Of a DNA stretch of 24,588 bases, positions 6,676 through 14,739 are shown piece by piece. The position numbers and the translations under genes were made by a program. Origin of the DNA: Candidatus Heimdallarchaeota archaeon LC_2. GTDB lineage: Archaea > Asgardarchaeota > Heimdallarchaeia > Heimdallarchaeales > Kariarchaeaceae. Each line of letters begins with the position of its first letter. Within the stretch, counting starts at the first letter, position 1. The stretch is from positions 1 through 24,588 of the forward strand of contig MDVR01000134.1 of assembly GCA_001940725.1 (NCBI GenBank). The letters are read 5' to 3'. The notes beneath the pieces are model-generated. The model worked only from the letters and a program-made list of their open reading frames with translations, searched no databases and was not told where the DNA came from.

Positions 6676-7461
6676 TTGAAAATACTTGTTGCAAATGATG
6701 ATGGAATAAATAGTGTTGGCATTGATGTCATTGCCAGAAATGCTCAGGATTGGGGCGAAATAACTGTCATCTCACCAAAATCACAGCAAACTGCTTCAGG
6801 CAAAGGACTTACATTCCATAAACCAATTAGAATAGATAAAACTCAAACCGTTTCAGGGGTTCCTGCCTTTTCGTATAATACGGTTCCTGCTGATTCTGTC
6901 ATAATTTTTCAACATCTTAAAGGAACTCCCGAAATAGTTCTATCAGGTCTAAACGCAGGAGAAAATACAAGTATACATTCTATTTTGACAAGTGGGACTT
7001 GTGCGGTGGCAATAGAGGCAGGAATGAAAGATATACCATCTTTCGCTTTTTCTATAGACACGCCTGAAATGTACTTTTTCAAAGACGAAATTCCTGGTAA
7101 TATAGAACTGGCTGGTAAATTATCAATAAAAATTGTACAAAAGTTCATGGAAGTTGTGGACAAGAAATTTTGGAAAGAAGTAATATTTGTGAACATAAAT
7201 TTTCCAGATACATTAAATGAGAATACTGAAATTGTATTATGTGACCTTGAAACTCATAAATATGACAATTTCCTTCATGAAAGAGAAGATCCAAAAGGCG
7301 ATAAATATTATTGGTTATGGGGTAATAAAATATCTGAATTTAGAGAAGGGAGCGATTCTAAAACCGTTTGCGTTGATAAAAAAATTTCAATCACACCAGT
7401 ATCTATGACAAACCATGATTTTCTTTTTAGAGAATCACAAAAAGTAATAGATCAATTATAA
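6676..7461 (+). CDS. surE: 5'/3'-nucleotidase SurE
   Basis: At 261 residues this is typical of SurE. The N-terminus has the diagnostic metal-binding ANDDG (Asp8, Asp9). QQTASGKG (37-44) supplies the conserved Ser after the first Rossmann-like unit, and SGLNAGEN (90-97) supplies the metal-binding Asn. The SGT motif (106-108) follows, but it reads TSGTCAVA where most homologues have YSGTVGAA. SurE proteins are metal-dependent phosphatases that dephosphorylate nucleoside monophosphates in the cytoplasm. The start is TTG at 6676, fixed by the invariant M-K-I-L-V-x-N-D-D-G beginning; no earlier start would fit. It ends two bases before the convergent gene at 7464, so the 3' ends nearly touch. Confidence 0.93.
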   Translation: MKILVANDDGINSVGIDVIARNAQDWGEITVISPKSQQTASGKGLTFHKPIRIDKTQTVSGVPAFSYNTVPADSVIIFQHLKGTPEIVLSGLNAGENTSIHSILTSGTCAVAIEAGMKDIPSFAFSIDTPEMYFFKDEIPGNIELAGKLSIKIVQKFMEVVDKKFWKEVIFVNINFPDTLNENTEIVLCDLETHKYDNFLHEREDPKGDKYYWLWGNKISEFREGSDSKTVCVDKKISITPVSMTNHDFLFRESQKVIDQL

Positions 7462-7463
7462 TA

Positions 7464-8189
7464 TTAAATTGTGATTGTTATTTTAGATCCTTCAAGTTTT
7501 AATTTTGTTCTACAATTAGGACATTTGGAGCGGATATCCAACCAATCTTTCAAATGGTCTGAATGAGCTATTGATCCACAAGAAGGGCATTTTATAGCCT
7601 TTTTCGATTTATTTATATTACCATAACAAACCATGCACACTCCAGAATAACGTGATTTGACTAAAAGTAGTTGAACTGCCTTTGAAATTTGATTATAAAA
7701 TCTTGAAAATTTGTTCTCAAGAACAATTTTTTGCTGATCAGTAGATACAACTGCGACCACCCCGTCAAAATCGATCACTCTGACAGAATCTCCTTTTTCT
7801 ATTGTTTTATCAATATTTTTTGCATAAGCACTTAAGAAATCATATCCTCCATCTCTATGAATCCTGATCTCTCCAATTTTATCAGGTTTAATAGGTATAG
7901 TCACTTCTCCCAGTTTCAATAAATATTTTTCATGTCTTGAATGATGAACCGTTAGATAGAGATACATGGCTGTGATGCTTGCATAAATAAATAGGAAACC
8001 CCATAGAAATGATGACACACCATTTTCAGAAAGTAATCCACTCATTCCCCATCCAATCAGTCCATAAGGGATTCCTAATGAATACGGTCCGAGAAGGATA
8101 TCTGCGTCAACTAATCTTGAAAATGCAAAATAAATTAGGCCAACAATAAGTATTGATGAATAAAATTCATTATATGTGAAGATAGCCAT
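7464..8189 (-). CDS. NfeD-like membrane protein with C-terminal RING-like zinc finger
   Basis: From the ATG at 8189 the protein is 241 residues (a TTG nine codons earlier is possible). TM segments lie at about 11-25, 32-53 and 61-81. An NfeD-type OB-fold follows at about 94-149: a strand pair after LGEVTIPIKP, then IEKGDSVRVIDFDGVVAVV. The C-terminus carries eight regularly spaced ligands: Cys185, Cys188, Cys201, Cys204, His209, His212, Cys223, Cys226. The tail H-x2-H-L-x2-W-L followed by C-P-N-C-R is that of RING-H2 fingers, although the middle ligands (C-x2-C-x4-H-x2-H) are spaced differently from the classical C-x-H-x2-H-x2-C. NfeD proteins usually partner stomatin-like membrane proteins. 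A RING would suggest E3-ligase-type or protein-binding function on the cytoplasmic face; that is inference. It converges on surE with a two-base gap. Confidence 0.75.
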   Translation of the reverse strand: MAIFTYNEFYSSILIVGLIYFAFSRLVDADILLGPYSLGIPYGLIGWGMSGLLSENGVSSFLWGFLFIYASITAMYLYLTVHHSRHEKYLLKLGEVTIPIKPDKIGEIRIHRDGGYDFLSAYAKNIDKTIEKGDSVRVIDFDGVVAVVSTDQQKIVLENKFSRFYNQISKAVQLLLVKSRYSGVCMVCYGNINKSKKAIKCPSCGSIAHSDHLKDWLDIRSKCPNCRTKLKLEGSKITITI

Positions 8190-8325
8190 AGTATCAATTA
8201 TATTTACATAATTCAAGTATATTAATAATTTGGCTTTGATCTTATTTTTGTGCTAACTCATAAGATTTTATTAGAAGATTTGATTCTGGAAAAAATTCAT
8301 GTTATTCCTAAAATTTCAGCTGTTA

Positions 8326-9471
8326 TTACATGCAGTATTTCTCAATCACATCCTTTAATATTTCTGCAATTTGCTTAACAGAACTTATTTCAACATATTC
8401 AATTGATGCATGAGCTCCCTTTCCATTTGGCCCAATGACTACAGTTGGGATCCCTGCATTTGCTAATAAAGCGGAGTCCATCCAATAACTTTCTCCTGTA
8501 AATCCAGATATTCCCAGAGTTTGATTCCGGGCTTTATCCACCAATTTAACAATTAATTCATTTTCTGAGATTTCGAGACCAGATCGAAAGAATGTAATAT
8601 CGAAAGTTGCATTAAAATCGTTATCGTTGGATTTAATTTTTTTCAATAATTGACTCATCTCGTTTTTAATATCTTCAATATTTTCTTTTGGTAAAGTTCT
8701 TCTTTCTATCATAATGTTACAGTAATCTGGGTAAGTACTAAGGCCAAGTCCTCCTTCAATTGTTGAGGCATGTATTGATGGAGATCCCAATAATGGGTGA
8801 ACGATTAACTGATATTCAGTTTCTTGAAGCTTTTCTAATTCCACAAGTAATTTTCCAGCTTTAACAATGGCATCAATTCCTTCATTTGGCCTGCTTCCAT
8901 GAGCTGCAACTCCACGAACTACAATATTTATCCAGGCAAAACCTTTGTGAGCGATAATAATATTTGAGTCGGTTGGTTCGCAAATAATTGCACTATCCGC
9001 ACTATATTCTTTCAAGAGCTCTTCAGTACCCAAGCTAACAAACTCTTCATCTATAACTAGAGCAAGAATAACGTCTCCATTCAGTTTTGTTTTCGATTTT
9101 ATTATAGAGTGTACTGCCATGATTGAGGAAACTAATCCGCCTTTCATATCATAAGCACCTCTTCCATACATACGCCCTTCTTTGATAATCGGGTTAAACG
9201 GTGTCACCATACCTTTCCCAGAAACTGTATCAATATGCGCATTTAGCATTAGGGTCTTTCCACCCCCCCTTCCTTTTAATATCGCAATTAGATTTTTTCT
9301 TTTTTCCGAAATTTTTTGATAATTCACTTCTAGTCCTAGTTTTTGTAAAAACATACCAAGAAAATCAGCTATTTCGTTTTCTCCATGTGCTTTAGAATCC
9401 AAAGATGGATTTACGGAATCAATTTTTATTAAATCTGATAGCAGGGCTATTAATACATCTTCATCTATCAA
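8326..9471 (-). CDS. M20 family metallopeptidase (ArgE/DapE/acetylornithine deacetylase-like)
   Basis: At 381 residues this is the usual M20 length with both domains. The two-metal site is complete: His79 and Asp81 in AHIDTV, bridging Asp108 in YDMKGG, Glu142 (base) and Glu143 in DEE, Glu165 in CEPTD and His354 in GAHASIEYVE. The dimerisation lid starts near 175 and has the conserved AAHGSRP (189-195), which reaches the neighbouring active site. The reaction is hydrolysis of an N-acyl or peptide bond. M20 substrates (N-acetylornithine, succinyl-diaminopimelate, acyl-amino acids, dipeptides) cannot be separated by these motifs, and no arg or lys gene is adjacent. The start is TTG at 9471, the only one compatible with the family N-terminus; the next Met is residue 40. 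Confidence 0.92.
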   Translation of the reverse strand: MIDEDVLIALLSDLIKIDSVNPSLDSKAHGENEIADFLGMFLQKLGLEVNYQKISEKRKNLIAILKGRGGGKTLMLNAHIDTVSGKGMVTPFNPIIKEGRMYGRGAYDMKGGLVSSIMAVHSIIKSKTKLNGDVILALVIDEEFVSLGTEELLKEYSADSAIICEPTDSNIIIAHKGFAWINIVVRGVAAHGSRPNEGIDAIVKAGKLLVELEKLQETEYQLIVHPLLGSPSIHASTIEGGLGLSTYPDYCNIMIERRTLPKENIEDIKNEMSQLLKKIKSNDNDFNATFDITFFRSGLEISENELIVKLVDKARNQTLGISGFTGESYWMDSALLANAGIPTVVIGPNGKGAHASIEYVEISSVKQIAEILKDVIEKYCM

Positions 9472-9621
9472 TTATTTTCAATTTAGATATGGGAGTTGAA
9501 AGCTATTCCGATTTAATTATCAAATTAATGCATTAGTAGCTTAAATTAATCATAAATACAACAAGCACAAAATAAACGGCTCTGATAAATAAGATTAGAC
9601 ATATGTGTCACAAATTGATAT

Positions 9622-9638
9622 ATAAAACAAAGTTTTAT
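9622..9638. promoter_or_regulatory. Palindrome over a TATA-like box upstream of the COG1433 gene
   Basis: ATAAAAC-AAA-GTTTTAT has perfect 7-bp arms around three bases and begins inside a TATA-like run (gatatataaaac, about 9617-9628). The ATG follows at 9664. A repressor bound here would block the core promoter; this is inferred from position only. Confidence 0.5.
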
Positions 9639-9663
9639 TAATGATATATTTTATATAGTAACT

Positions 9664-10071
9664 ATGGTGAATTTATTCGTTCCAATTCAATCTGACGAAA
9701 CAATGATTAATATGAACTCTATCGATTTAGATAACACTTATCCTGCAAAAGCATTTGGTAGAGTCAAATATTATGCTTTGATTAATGCGTCAACTATGGA
9801 TACAAAACTTATTCAAAATTCAAATCATCACTTTGGAGGTAAAGATCATCCAGTAGATATTGCTACAAGAAATCAAACTGATGCGATTTTAGCTGCACAT
9901 TTAGGATCGAATCCATACACGAAATTTAAAGATAAAAATTACACAATTTATCAAGTGGATATTAGTACTCCATTGTCAGTTCTTGTTGATAGATATAATC
10001 GTGGTGAGTTAAAAGAATTAGACACTCCTGAAGCTGGATCTTGTTGTTCAGGTGGTAAAAACCATCATTAA
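9664..10071 (+). CDS. NifX/NafY-type (COG1433) iron-molybdenum-cluster-binding-like protein
   Basis: The protein is 135 residues. The N-terminus follows the family pattern: first strand VNLFVPIQS, then the loop ending in K-A-F-G-R (29-33), then the strand Y-Y-A-L-I. A residue pair of His (55-56) with FGG follows, as in proteins that carry FeMo-type or other Fe-S clusters. The middle (70-100) has the helix and strand TDAILAAHLG...YTIYQVD of the RNase H-like fold. The C-terminus ends in GSCCSGGKNHH, a Cys/His tail that could bind metal. Archaea without nitrogenase often carry these proteins with unknown function. No nif gene is nearby; the molybdenum enzyme at 16754-20511 is the only other Mo-related locus in the window and is not contiguous. 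The start is ATG 9664 with a short leader. Confidence 0.8.
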   Translation: MVNLFVPIQSDETMINMNSIDLDNTYPAKAFGRVKYYALINASTMDTKLIQNSNHHFGGKDHPVDIATRNQTDAILAAHLGSNPYTKFKDKNYTIYQVDISTPLSVLVDRYNRGELKELDTPEAGSCCSGGKNHH

Positions 10072-10074
10072 ATA

Positions 10075-11013
10075 TTATTCAGAATCAAACCATTCAAGTA
10101 TCCACTGATCAATTAAAGGCTTATCTGGACCTTCCAGAATTTCATGTTTTGAATTTTCAGCAATTCTAAATTCTATTGGTGTTTCAGTAAAATGTTCTTT
10201 AAATATATCTGCTTGATCTAAAAGCGATCTAGCATCATATTTAGCACTGACATACATGACTGGAGTTTTGAGCAGATTAGATCTCTTTCTTAATATCTCG
10301 CCCACTTCAAAAATTCCTGCAATTGCATATAATGGTGAAACGTCATAATATGCTGTCCCAAGCTCACGTATTTTATTTCTTCTACGACGTGACCTAGGCC
10401 AATATTTAACCAAAATTGATGCTTGTCGGACAAATTTAGCGGGGGGTATATTCAATTTTATGGGTGCACACATGACTAAAATACGTTCAATGGGGTAAAT
10501 TGTCGATAATAATAATCCAAGAGTTCCTCCCAAAGAGTGACCAACATAGTAAATTCGGTCATATTTTTTTGAAGTCTCTTGGTAATGCCACGCTACAGAT
10601 GCAAACCATTCAGCTCCAGAAGTAGTTGCTAAGTGACCTGGTGAGGTGCCATGACCTGAAATTCTTATTGCTCTGACATAATACCCTTGTTTAACCAGAC
10701 CTGGTGCTACATCTCTAAATGCCTCAGGAGTAGCTGAAAACCCATGAGCTAACAAAATCGCTTTACCATTGGGTTTGGAAGGTGTCATATCGAACCATTG
10801 TGCTTGGGGTCTTATTGCTCTATCGACAGTTTTTGGCCATATTATTCTGGCCATCAGAATTAGTGGATCTCTATATGCAGATTTCAATCCTTGAAATAAA
10901 AGTTTACTTTCAGCTTTTAGATAAACTTTCAGGGATTTGATGAAGGAATTCCTCCTGATAATTGGAACTTTTTCAATGTTATATTTCTCTTCAATAATCT
11001 TACTCATCTTCAT
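10075..11013 (-). CDS. Alpha/beta hydrolase, Est30/monoacylglycerol-lipase-like carboxylesterase
   Basis: The protein is 312 residues. Residues 1-80 form an N-terminal extension; the hydrolase core starts at about 84. The oxyanion strand AHGFSATPEAF (89-99) is followed by SGHGTSPGHLATT (119-131). The nucleophile elbow is GHSLGG with Ser160, and Asp260 (SAKYDA) and His290 (SKHEI) complete the triad. The order and the sequence VMCAPIKL after strand 6 match Est30-type carboxylesterases, which split short- to medium-chain esters. The extension (basic, with a hydrophobic stretch at about 50-60) may associate with the membrane. The gene overlaps the end of the upstream zinc-ribbon membrane protein by 14 bp, so the two form an operon. 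Confidence 0.88.
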   Translation of the reverse strand: MKMSKIIEEKYNIEKVPIIRRNSFIKSLKVYLKAESKLLFQGLKSAYRDPLILMARIIWPKTVDRAIRPQAQWFDMTPSKPNGKAILLAHGFSATPEAFRDVAPGLVKQGYYVRAIRISGHGTSPGHLATTSGAEWFASVAWHYQETSKKYDRIYYVGHSLGGTLGLLLSTIYPIERILVMCAPIKLNIPPAKFVRQASILVKYWPRSRRRRNKIRELGTAYYDVSPLYAIAGIFEVGEILRKRSNLLKTPVMYVSAKYDARSLLDQADIFKEHFTETPIEFRIAENSKHEILEGPDKPLIDQWILEWFDSE

Positions 11014-11488
11014 GTACCCCGGATGAAAGTGATTCTACAAGATGTTCCAATTGATCCAGGTGTGTGATTTCATCCCGTGCATAATGCGAAATAATAGGGA
11101 AGATAACCACAAATGTGATTATGGGGAAGATTACGCTCCATGCCCAATCTAGGCCAAGAAAACCTCCATTTTCACCATTTGTTCTATCAATTAAGAAAAA
11201 GAAGATCGAAGCTAAAGCTCCACCAAATGGAATAATAACCCAGCCATAAATTGGAGCTGATCTGAGTAATTGAGTAGGAATATAAATAAACCAGATTCCA
11301 ATTGTTGCCCAATGAGCCCATTCTAAATCCCATTTAGAGACATCACCATCTACAGTCACATCTATCGCAAAAAGCATGAGCGAAATTATCAATATTAAAC
11401 TGGGGGTAGCCCATTTTTTGAAAGTGTGACTAATTTGACTAGAATTGCTTATATTGTTTCCACAATGCGGACAAACTGTTTGTGACAT
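11000..11488 (-). CDS. Zinc-ribbon-type membrane protein
   Basis: From the ATG at 11488 the protein is 162 residues (a TTG eight codons earlier adds nothing recognisable). It begins with half a zinc ribbon, Cys6-P-H-Cys9-G-N, without a visible second CxxC. Hydrophobic segments lie at about 28-43, 63-80, 83-100 and 117-136, and it ends in an acidic tail (VESLSSGVHEDE). This layout is common in archaeal and bacterial membrane proteins of unknown function. A lone CxxC may bind metal only as a dimer. It is the promoter-proximal gene of a pair with the esterase and diverges from the large PH-like membrane protein at 11644. Confidence 0.7.
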   Translation of the reverse strand: MSQTVCPHCGNNISNSSQISHTFKKWATPSLILIISLMLFAIDVTVDGDVSKWDLEWAHWATIGIWFIYIPTQLLRSAPIYGWVIIPFGGALASIFFFLIDRTNGENGGFLGLDWAWSVIFPIITFVVIFPIISHYARDEITHLDQLEHLVESLSSGVHEDE

Positions 11489-11643
11489 TTCTGATTTTAT
11501 TATAATTAACAAATACTAAATAGATTTCCAACATTAACTCAAACGAAGAGAGGAAATTATGAATTTTGGTTCATATTTAATTAGTCAATAATGTAATTGC
11601 TGAAAATAAATCCTCAATACTATTAAATTGAAGTAGCCTTATT

Positions 11644-13953
11644 TTGAATGTGATAAATGATCAATACATCAATTCATCTGATTCAATACTTTCAGACGAA
11701 GAACACATTGTTGATCAGAAAATCGTGAGAGTATGGAAATTCCGGAATATATGGAAATTTATCTTATTGATAATTATTGTTGGAGGTATACCTATTCCAC
11801 ATGTTGGTCCAATTTTATTCATACTATCAATTTGGGTGGGATTTTATATGGTTAGAGAGAGATGGAAACTCACATTAACAAATCAACAAATTATTGCGCG
11901 GCAATTATTTCCACGTCCCTTGACTTTTTTTACAAATACTCATCATTTCCCCCTTCGTCAGATTGAAGGAATGACAGTTGGGCCTAGGGCTTTTAATACG
12001 TTATTATTGATCGGTTTATTCATTTCTACAAATCTAGGTGTAAATTTGTTAAAATCTGGGCTGAGTGGTGACCAACGATCTGATTTACCAGATATTTTGG
12101 AAGCATTAATTTTAATTCTAAAAGGTATGACCTTCTATTCAGCATTGCCGAAAGTAGGCGAGAATATCGAATCATTCGGTCTTGATATTATGGATAGTAT
12201 AAAAACAGCTCAAACTTTTCTAGGGATATTTTTAATAATTAGTGGTCTTATTATTGTTTTAATAACTATTCCTAGACGCTACCATCTTCAAATTCGAGTT
12301 AAACATGGAAAAGATTTTCGTCTTTCTGCAGGGGTCAAAAAATCATTTTGGGAAAATTGTTATCGAGAGATGTATAAAACTAAGTTTGTAGAAGCTCCTA
12401 AAGAGTACAAGGTTTGGAATTTTCCATGGTTAGAGAATGAAAAGGTAGAAACTGTTACAGATATTCAAAGGACTATTCATCTCAATCGTTTTATTGGAAT
12501 TCTCGCTATATACATTGGAATCCTTCGTATCTATAATAGATTGAATCAGCCTGGCTCATTTTTCCATTCAGATCTTATTTATTGGTTTATGGTTGCTTTA
12601 ATTGATGTTTTCATCGCGATAGTGGGTGTTCGATACTCATCAATGAGAAATGAGATGGTTGTAACCAACAGGAGAATTATTTTTGCCGAAGAAATAAAAA
12701 ATATTTCTGGTTCTATTGGAAAAAGAGTTTTTCATCTATCCGATATTTCAAGGGATAATGTGTCGGGTTTCCAGTTTAAAAAATTAAAAATGTTTTCAAT
12801 TATTTATTTATTATTAACAATAACGTTGATTGGAAGCTTTTTAATTTTCTTTGATAATTTAACATTATTACCTAAGACCCTATTTGTTCTTATAATTATA
12901 ATTTCCGCGTTTTTCATAAATCAAACCTATATTGAATTTAACTTGTTAACAAAAGGTGGGGAAATTTGGAAGATGAGACATCAATTATCTAACCCAGCTA
13001 CATATCTACGTGAATTAGTTGGAGGAGATAATAAAATAATGACTACTCTGTTCAGTAATAGATTAGAGGAAAGTGAAATCATCCGTACAGTTCAAATTAT
13101 ACGGTCAAGGGATATTAATTTAAAGCCAAATTTTGTTGATGTTTCGAAATTAAAATTAACTTCATTGTCCCTAAGAATTAATGATCTTCTACTTCGTGAT
13201 GAGGATATAATTTATCAAACAGGTATTTCTAGAAATGTACCTAGAAGAAAATTAACGTTAACAATTTCTACTATAATTTTTGTAATCTGGTTAAGTCTGA
13301 TTGGTGTTATACTTGATTCGGAACTGATTGACATTGATTTGGGTGCATTTCGCCCCTTAATAGAAGCTAGTGCAGCTATGATTGCGATAATTGCCTTAAT
13401 CGCTCTTTGGGTGAAGTATTATAGTCTTTTTAATGCGAAGTTGCTATTAACAAGAGATCGAGTATTTTTTCAAGATGTGAAAGATCCTCCAATTTGGTTA
13501 TATTTATTAGGAATGTTATCAGAAGAACATGTCTCAGAAGTATTACGAGATCAAGTCCATTCTACTTATACCAGTAGACAACTTAATCAGACAATGTTTT
13601 TCAGGGCATTTTTAAGACACTTTGGCAAAGGGTTTACTTATCTCATTGGATGGTTAATCTTGTATGGTATTCTCCAATCTGATCTGGCTGAAGATGAAAT
13701 GACCAATGATTATCTCAACTATCTTGATATCTTAGGACCTCTTCTCTTAGGTTTGGCAATAATATTTGGTCTGCTAGTTGCATGGAATGCGAGTAATGGG
13801 TACGTCGAATTAATTAGATCACGTCCGAGAAGGGCTGTAAATCTAAAAGGAGTTGGATTCCATTTTCAATTCCCATTTTTGAATAAAGAAAAATCTGATC
13901 AGATAAGTGGGGCAATTTGGGCCGGAAAAGTAAAAGGAAAAAGGGAGTCATAA
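11644..13953 (+). CDS. Large membrane protein with three PH-like units, each interrupted by a membrane hairpin
   Basis: The protein is 769 residues. A signature strand pair occurs three times: KLTLTNQQIIARQ (75-87), EMVVTNRRIIFAEE (337-350) and AKLLLTRDRVFFQ (598-610). Each is followed within 15-40 residues by a second pair (F-P-L-R-Q-I-E-G-M at 102-110; F-H-L-S-D-I-S-R at 363-370; around 632-645). This matches bacterial PH-like (bPH/DUF304-type) domains. After each comes a pair of TM segments, for example 118-135 with 192-209, 384-402 with 412-428, and 664-678 with 695-713. The chain then returns to strands and a helix that look like the rest of the fold, clearest at 211-242 and 428-460. Function is unknown; lipid or envelope roles are only an analogy. 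The start is TTG 11644 or GTG 11650. The next gene starts two bases after its stop. Confidence 0.7.
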   Translation: MNVINDQYINSSDSILSDEEHIVDQKIVRVWKFRNIWKFILLIIIVGGIPIPHVGPILFILSIWVGFYMVRERWKLTLTNQQIIARQLFPRPLTFFTNTHHFPLRQIEGMTVGPRAFNTLLLIGLFISTNLGVNLLKSGLSGDQRSDLPDILEALILILKGMTFYSALPKVGENIESFGLDIMDSIKTAQTFLGIFLIISGLIIVLITIPRRYHLQIRVKHGKDFRLSAGVKKSFWENCYREMYKTKFVEAPKEYKVWNFPWLENEKVETVTDIQRTIHLNRFIGILAIYIGILRIYNRLNQPGSFFHSDLIYWFMVALIDVFIAIVGVRYSSMRNEMVVTNRRIIFAEEIKNISGSIGKRVFHLSDISRDNVSGFQFKKLKMFSIIYLLLTITLIGSFLIFFDNLTLLPKTLFVLIIIISAFFINQTYIEFNLLTKGGEIWKMRHQLSNPATYLRELVGGDNKIMTTLFSNRLEESEIIRTVQIIRSRDINLKPNFVDVSKLKLTSLSLRINDLLLRDEDIIYQTGISRNVPRRKLTLTISTIIFVIWLSLIGVILDSELIDIDLGAFRPLIEASAAMIAIIALIALWVKYYSLFNAKLLLTRDRVFFQDVKDPPIWLYLLGMLSEEHVSEVLRDQVHSTYTSRQLNQTMFFRAFLRHFGKGFTYLIGWLILYGILQSDLAEDEMTNDYLNYLDILGPLLLGLAIIFGLLVAWNASNGYVELIRSRPRRAVNLKGVGFHFQFPFLNKEKSDQISGAIWAGKVKGKRES

Positions 13954-13955
13954 TT

Positions 13956-14675
13956 ATGTCAGAAGAGAAAGAAGAAATAATACAAAAACAACTAGATTTA
14001 GATGAAAAAACAGATTCTTTTAAGAAGAAATCAAGATTGAAACGATGGTTTGCTTTTGTTGATTCTATTTTAAATCGTCTTATTCCGAATTTTGCACCCA
14101 AAATAATAATTGAAGAGAAGTTAATTGAGAATGAAAAAAACATAGATTATGCCATGATTAAATATTATTCAGAAATTCAAATCTTGTTAGGTCTTGTTAT
14201 TTTTATATTAGGAGCTCTTGCCGCATCTTTTTCAAATGGATTATATTTAATCGTAAGTATATTAGGTGTTTTTTTAGTCTTTACTGGATTTGATATTGAG
14301 GAAATTTATGTGACAAATATTCGACTCCTCATAAGAAGAATAGGATTACTTGAAAGAATAATAAGGGTACCAGCAGATGAAGAACACTTACTCAAACACA
14401 TCGTATCGTTTAATATCGGTAGAGCTCCAACTCATAAAATTTTAATGGGGTTGGCTGCAATTGGTTTCATTAACGCAATCACCTTTATTGTTGTAAATTT
14501 AGTAGGAATGATAATATCAATTACTTCTTTAGTTTTCTTCATTTTGGGTTTAAGGCTTGGTAAACGTGTTGTCACGCTGAATCTAGCAGGTGGTCATACA
14601 ATTGTTCTTGGGATACGGAAAGGAGTTCCAAGACATTTAATTCAGTCTATAATGAAATCAACATTTAGGGAATAA
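13956..14675 (+). CDS. Membrane protein with one PH-like unit
   Basis: From the ATG at 13956 the protein is 239 residues. The start is preceded by GGGAG within the end of the upstream gene. A charged, lysine-rich N-terminus (1-70) leads to two TM segments (about 74-90 and 94-111). The PH-like signature EEIYVTNIRLLIRRIG (115-130) then appears, with a second strand pair around 145-156. A TM hairpin (about 163-181 and 185-200) follows, then a closing strand pair and helix (204-236, with LAGGHTIVLGI). It repeats the unit found three times in the upstream protein, so the two genes probably arose from the same building block and act together. They are two bases apart, in one operon. Function unknown. 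Confidence 0.7.
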   Translation: MSEEKEEIIQKQLDLDEKTDSFKKKSRLKRWFAFVDSILNRLIPNFAPKIIIEEKLIENEKNIDYAMIKYYSEIQILLGLVIFILGALAASFSNGLYLIVSILGVFLVFTGFDIEEIYVTNIRLLIRRIGLLERIIRVPADEEHLLKHIVSFNIGRAPTHKILMGLAAIGFINAITFIVVNLVGMIISITSLVFFILGLRLGKRVVTLNLAGGHTIVLGIRKGVPRHLIQSIMKSTFRE

Positions 14676-14739
14676 TTACTATTTTATATTATCTTGCAAT
14701 TTCATATATTGAACTCATTCAACAAATCAATAACAGGTA

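Noticed and set aside
9664..10071. Evidence for nitrogen fixation
   Set aside because: COG1433 proteins are common in archaea without nitrogenase and no nif gene is in the window.
13917..13955. TTG start upstream of the ATG for the single-unit PH-like protein
   Set aside because: It would overlap the previous gene and add only a lysine/arginine-rich stretch; the ATG at 13956 has GGGAG at suitable distance.
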